DNA from: a virus
Length of the DNA stretch: 50,724 bases
Virus record (IMG/VR): IMGVR_UViG_3300027777_000051
Span: 1-50,724 of that record
Reading direction: 5' to 3' (one strand)
The translations under genes were made by a program, and so were the position numbers. Under the pieces are notes generated by a model. It did no database searches and was not told the origin of the DNA. It saw nothing but the letters and a program-made list of their open reading frames with translations. Each line of letters opens with the position of its first letter. Position 1 is the first letter of the stretch. Shown piece after piece: positions 49,320 through 50,724 of the stretch.

Positions 49320-50724
49320 CACTAAAAGAAATAAAAGAACAGAAAGAAATAGAGAAGCGACAACGAGCAGTAGTCAAAGGGACGACTAATCGTATCACTT
49401 CTTCGTTTAACTTTGGTAAGATTAAAACGTGGGCAGATGTATATGCTATTGCAGGATACTCTATCGGACAAATGCCTGCGAACTTTGCTGAGGTCGCGAA
49501 GTTCTTAGACGTGAAGAAGTATTGTCAAGACCTTGAGGCGAAACTAGAACAATCAATTAAGGAGAAGTATGAGCAAAAGAGTCCCAACCCTACGACAGAT
49601 AAAGAAAGTTCTGGAGATTCTAAACCAACAAGACCTGAAAATCCACAAATACTCCCTACTAATAAACCAGTCAACATACAAACGCATCCACACTTTCAAC
49701 CTGCAACTGCCGTTTCCCAAGTCGACGAATCAGGCTTCAACAATAGTAACGACTACGGACTCCAACCTTCCGACAAAGAGAAAGCGTTCCTATTCTGGTT
49801 CCAAAAGAAGTGTGTCAAAGAAGCGTATGACAAGATAGTAGTAGAGGGTAAGTCTGCTGTTCTGATTCTAGCGTCTACTGGAACTGGTAAGACGTATATG
49901 CAAGGTGCGTTGGACAGACGATTGCAAGATATAAAGTTCGCAGATAGTAAGACTTGGGGTCATATCAAGTATCTAGCTATCACTCGTAACTCAGTAGTCG
50001 AACAGACTAAGCGTGTGCTACAAACTAAGTTTGGTATCAACCCCAACATTGAGACTGAGGTAATTAACATTGAGAAGTTACGGACGAGAGCAGGACAGAT
50101 GTGGATTGATACTATCCAGACTATTCAAGACGGAGATGAAGTAGAAGTGTATAAGTGGAAGGCTATGGTTAATCCTGCTGTTGTGTATCTTGATGAATGT
50201 CAGAGCATTAAGAATCCTGACTCCACTCAGCACAAGATTATGGTAGCATACTCTCAGCTACCTAACACTACACAAGTATTCATCTCGGCTACTCCATTCA
50301 CCCGTGTGTCAGAGGCAAAGGCGTTTGCTATTGCTACGAAGAAAGACATTACGCATATGGGATTTCCAGAGGGGACTAAACTTTCCGAAGCAACTTGGGG
50401 GACGTATGCTCAGGCTATTGCTCATCCTTCTCCACCAGATGAGTATAATGAGGCAGCGGTGGAACGTCTGATGAAAGATTTGGATGACTATATTGTGAGA
50501 GTTAAGGGAGTCCGGTGGCAATTTAATGCACTGAATAGTGTTGAGATTATTGACTTCGAGAATGAGACTCAACGTAAAGAATATCAAGATGCTTGGGAGA
50601 AGTATCTCGCAAAGAAAGCAAAGCTCGAAGAAGCTGTGACAGACAATCCACGGTTTCAGGCAATGATAGAGTTAGGTATATTCTTAGCTGCTGCTGAGTA
50701 TGCGAAGAGACATATCTTTGCACG
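49316..50724 (+). CDS. SF2 DNA helicase, N-terminal part (gene runs off the right edge)
   Basis: ATG 49316 overlaps the upstream stop (ATGA). The first 130 residues are a charged, Pro/Gln-rich extension (AFLFWFQKKCVKEAYDKIVV leads into the core). Walker A is LASTGTGKTYM (bases about 49870-49902), and motif II YLDECQSIKN and motif III SATPFTR recur as in the left-edge copy. The frame is open to the last base of the window. It continues as the gene at 1-1494; joined at 50047/1 the product is about 741 residues. Confidence 0.88.
   Translation, partial: MTLKEIKEQKEIEKRQRAVVKGTTNRITSSFNFGKIKTWADVYAIAGYSIGQMPANFAEVAKFLDVKKYCQDLEAKLEQSIKEKYEQKSPNPTTDKESSGDSKPTRPENPQILPTNKPVNIQTHPHFQPATAVSQVDESGFNNSNDYGLQPSDKEKAFLFWFQKKCVKEAYDKIVVEGKSAVLILASTGTGKTYMQGALDRRLQDIKFADSKTWGHIKYLAITRNSVVEQTKRVLQTKFGINPNIETEVINIEKLRTRAGQMWIDTIQTIQDGDEVEVYKWKAMVNPAVVYLDECQSIKNPDSTQHKIMVAYSQLPNTTQVFISATPFTRVSEAKAFAIATKKDITHMGFPEGTKLSEATWGTYAQAIAHPSPPDEYNEAAVERLMKDLDDYIVRVKGVRWQFNALNSVEIIDFENETQRKEYQDAWEKYLAKKAKLEEAVTDNPRFQAMIELGIFLAAAEYAKRHIFA
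50048..50724. repeat. Terminal overlap: right copy of the imperfect end repeat
   Basis: Ungapped match to 1-677 with 38 differences, most at third codon positions. See the left copy for interpretation. Confidence 0.85.

Noticed and set aside
1-50724. CRISPR array
   Set aside because: No series of direct repeats with equal-length spacers; the Cas4-like nuclease stands alone in a recombination setting.
1-50724. Integrase, repressor or attachment sites indicating lysogeny
   Set aside because: No tyrosine or serine recombinase motif found in any frame I examined; the HTH-like 2832 protein is not a recognisable repressor.

Overview
The window is essentially one whole tailed-phage genome, most likely podovirus-like and strictly lytic. 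Its first 677 bases recur at the end (1-677 vs 50048-50724, 38 mismatches by eye), inside one helicase gene, so the unique genome is about 50.05 kb and was probably circularly closed or permuted when assembled. There is a family A DNA polymerase, ligase, helicases, terminase, portal, scaffold, capsid, tail and lysis genes. I see no integrase, no excisionase, no repressor I can name and no phage RNA polymerase. Host identity is not fixed by the sequence. Many genes have A/C-rich leaders without a Shine-Dalgarno, several proteins in the structural module carry signal peptides, and host sigma-54 seems to be used. These fit a Gram-negative-type host (Bacteroidota or PVC/Verrucomicrobiota are guesses).

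Layout. (i) 49316 to the window end, continued at 1-13639, plus strand: replication and recombination genes (SF2 helicase, ATP-dependent ligase, AAA+ sigma-54 activator, PD-(D/E)XK nuclease, dNMP kinase, Sak4-like ATPase, possible ssDNA-binding partner, DNA polymerase in two pieces, DUF3987-like ATPase), ended by a bidirectional terminator. (ii) 13695-41905, minus strand: the virion module, transcribed from terminase down through portal, scaffold, capsid, secreted/fibre proteins, lysis cassette, tail and giant ejection-type proteins, to a metallophosphoesterase. (iii) 41906-43065: divergent regulatory region with iterons and an AT-rich tract (candidate origin). (iv) 43066-49319, plus strand: small accessory genes, a pyrimidine-dimer-glycosylase-like protein, and three long gene-free, highly structured stretches.

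The main discovery candidate is a phage-run sigma-54 circuit. The gene at 3177-4091 is a bacterial enhancer-binding-type AAA+ protein with an intact GAFTGA loop but no receiver domain and no DNA-binding domain. Seven -24/-12 sites with exact GG-N10-GC spacing lie in the window: four on plus (4134, 42625, 45312, 48012) and three on minus (23601, 34508, 41932). They sit ahead of the terminase-portal block, the capsid gene, the ejection-protein block, a highly expressed-looking plus gene, and structured non-coding RNAs. The simplest model is that early replication genes include the activator, which then switches host RNA polymerase carrying sigma-54 onto the phage's late genes and RNAs.

The second candidate is a set of ornate non-coding RNAs (4160-4560 and 45338-45925 directly downstream of sigma-54 sites, and 43648-44379). 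Two of them contain or abut tRNA-Leu-like elements whose anticodon/variable region is abnormally expanded.
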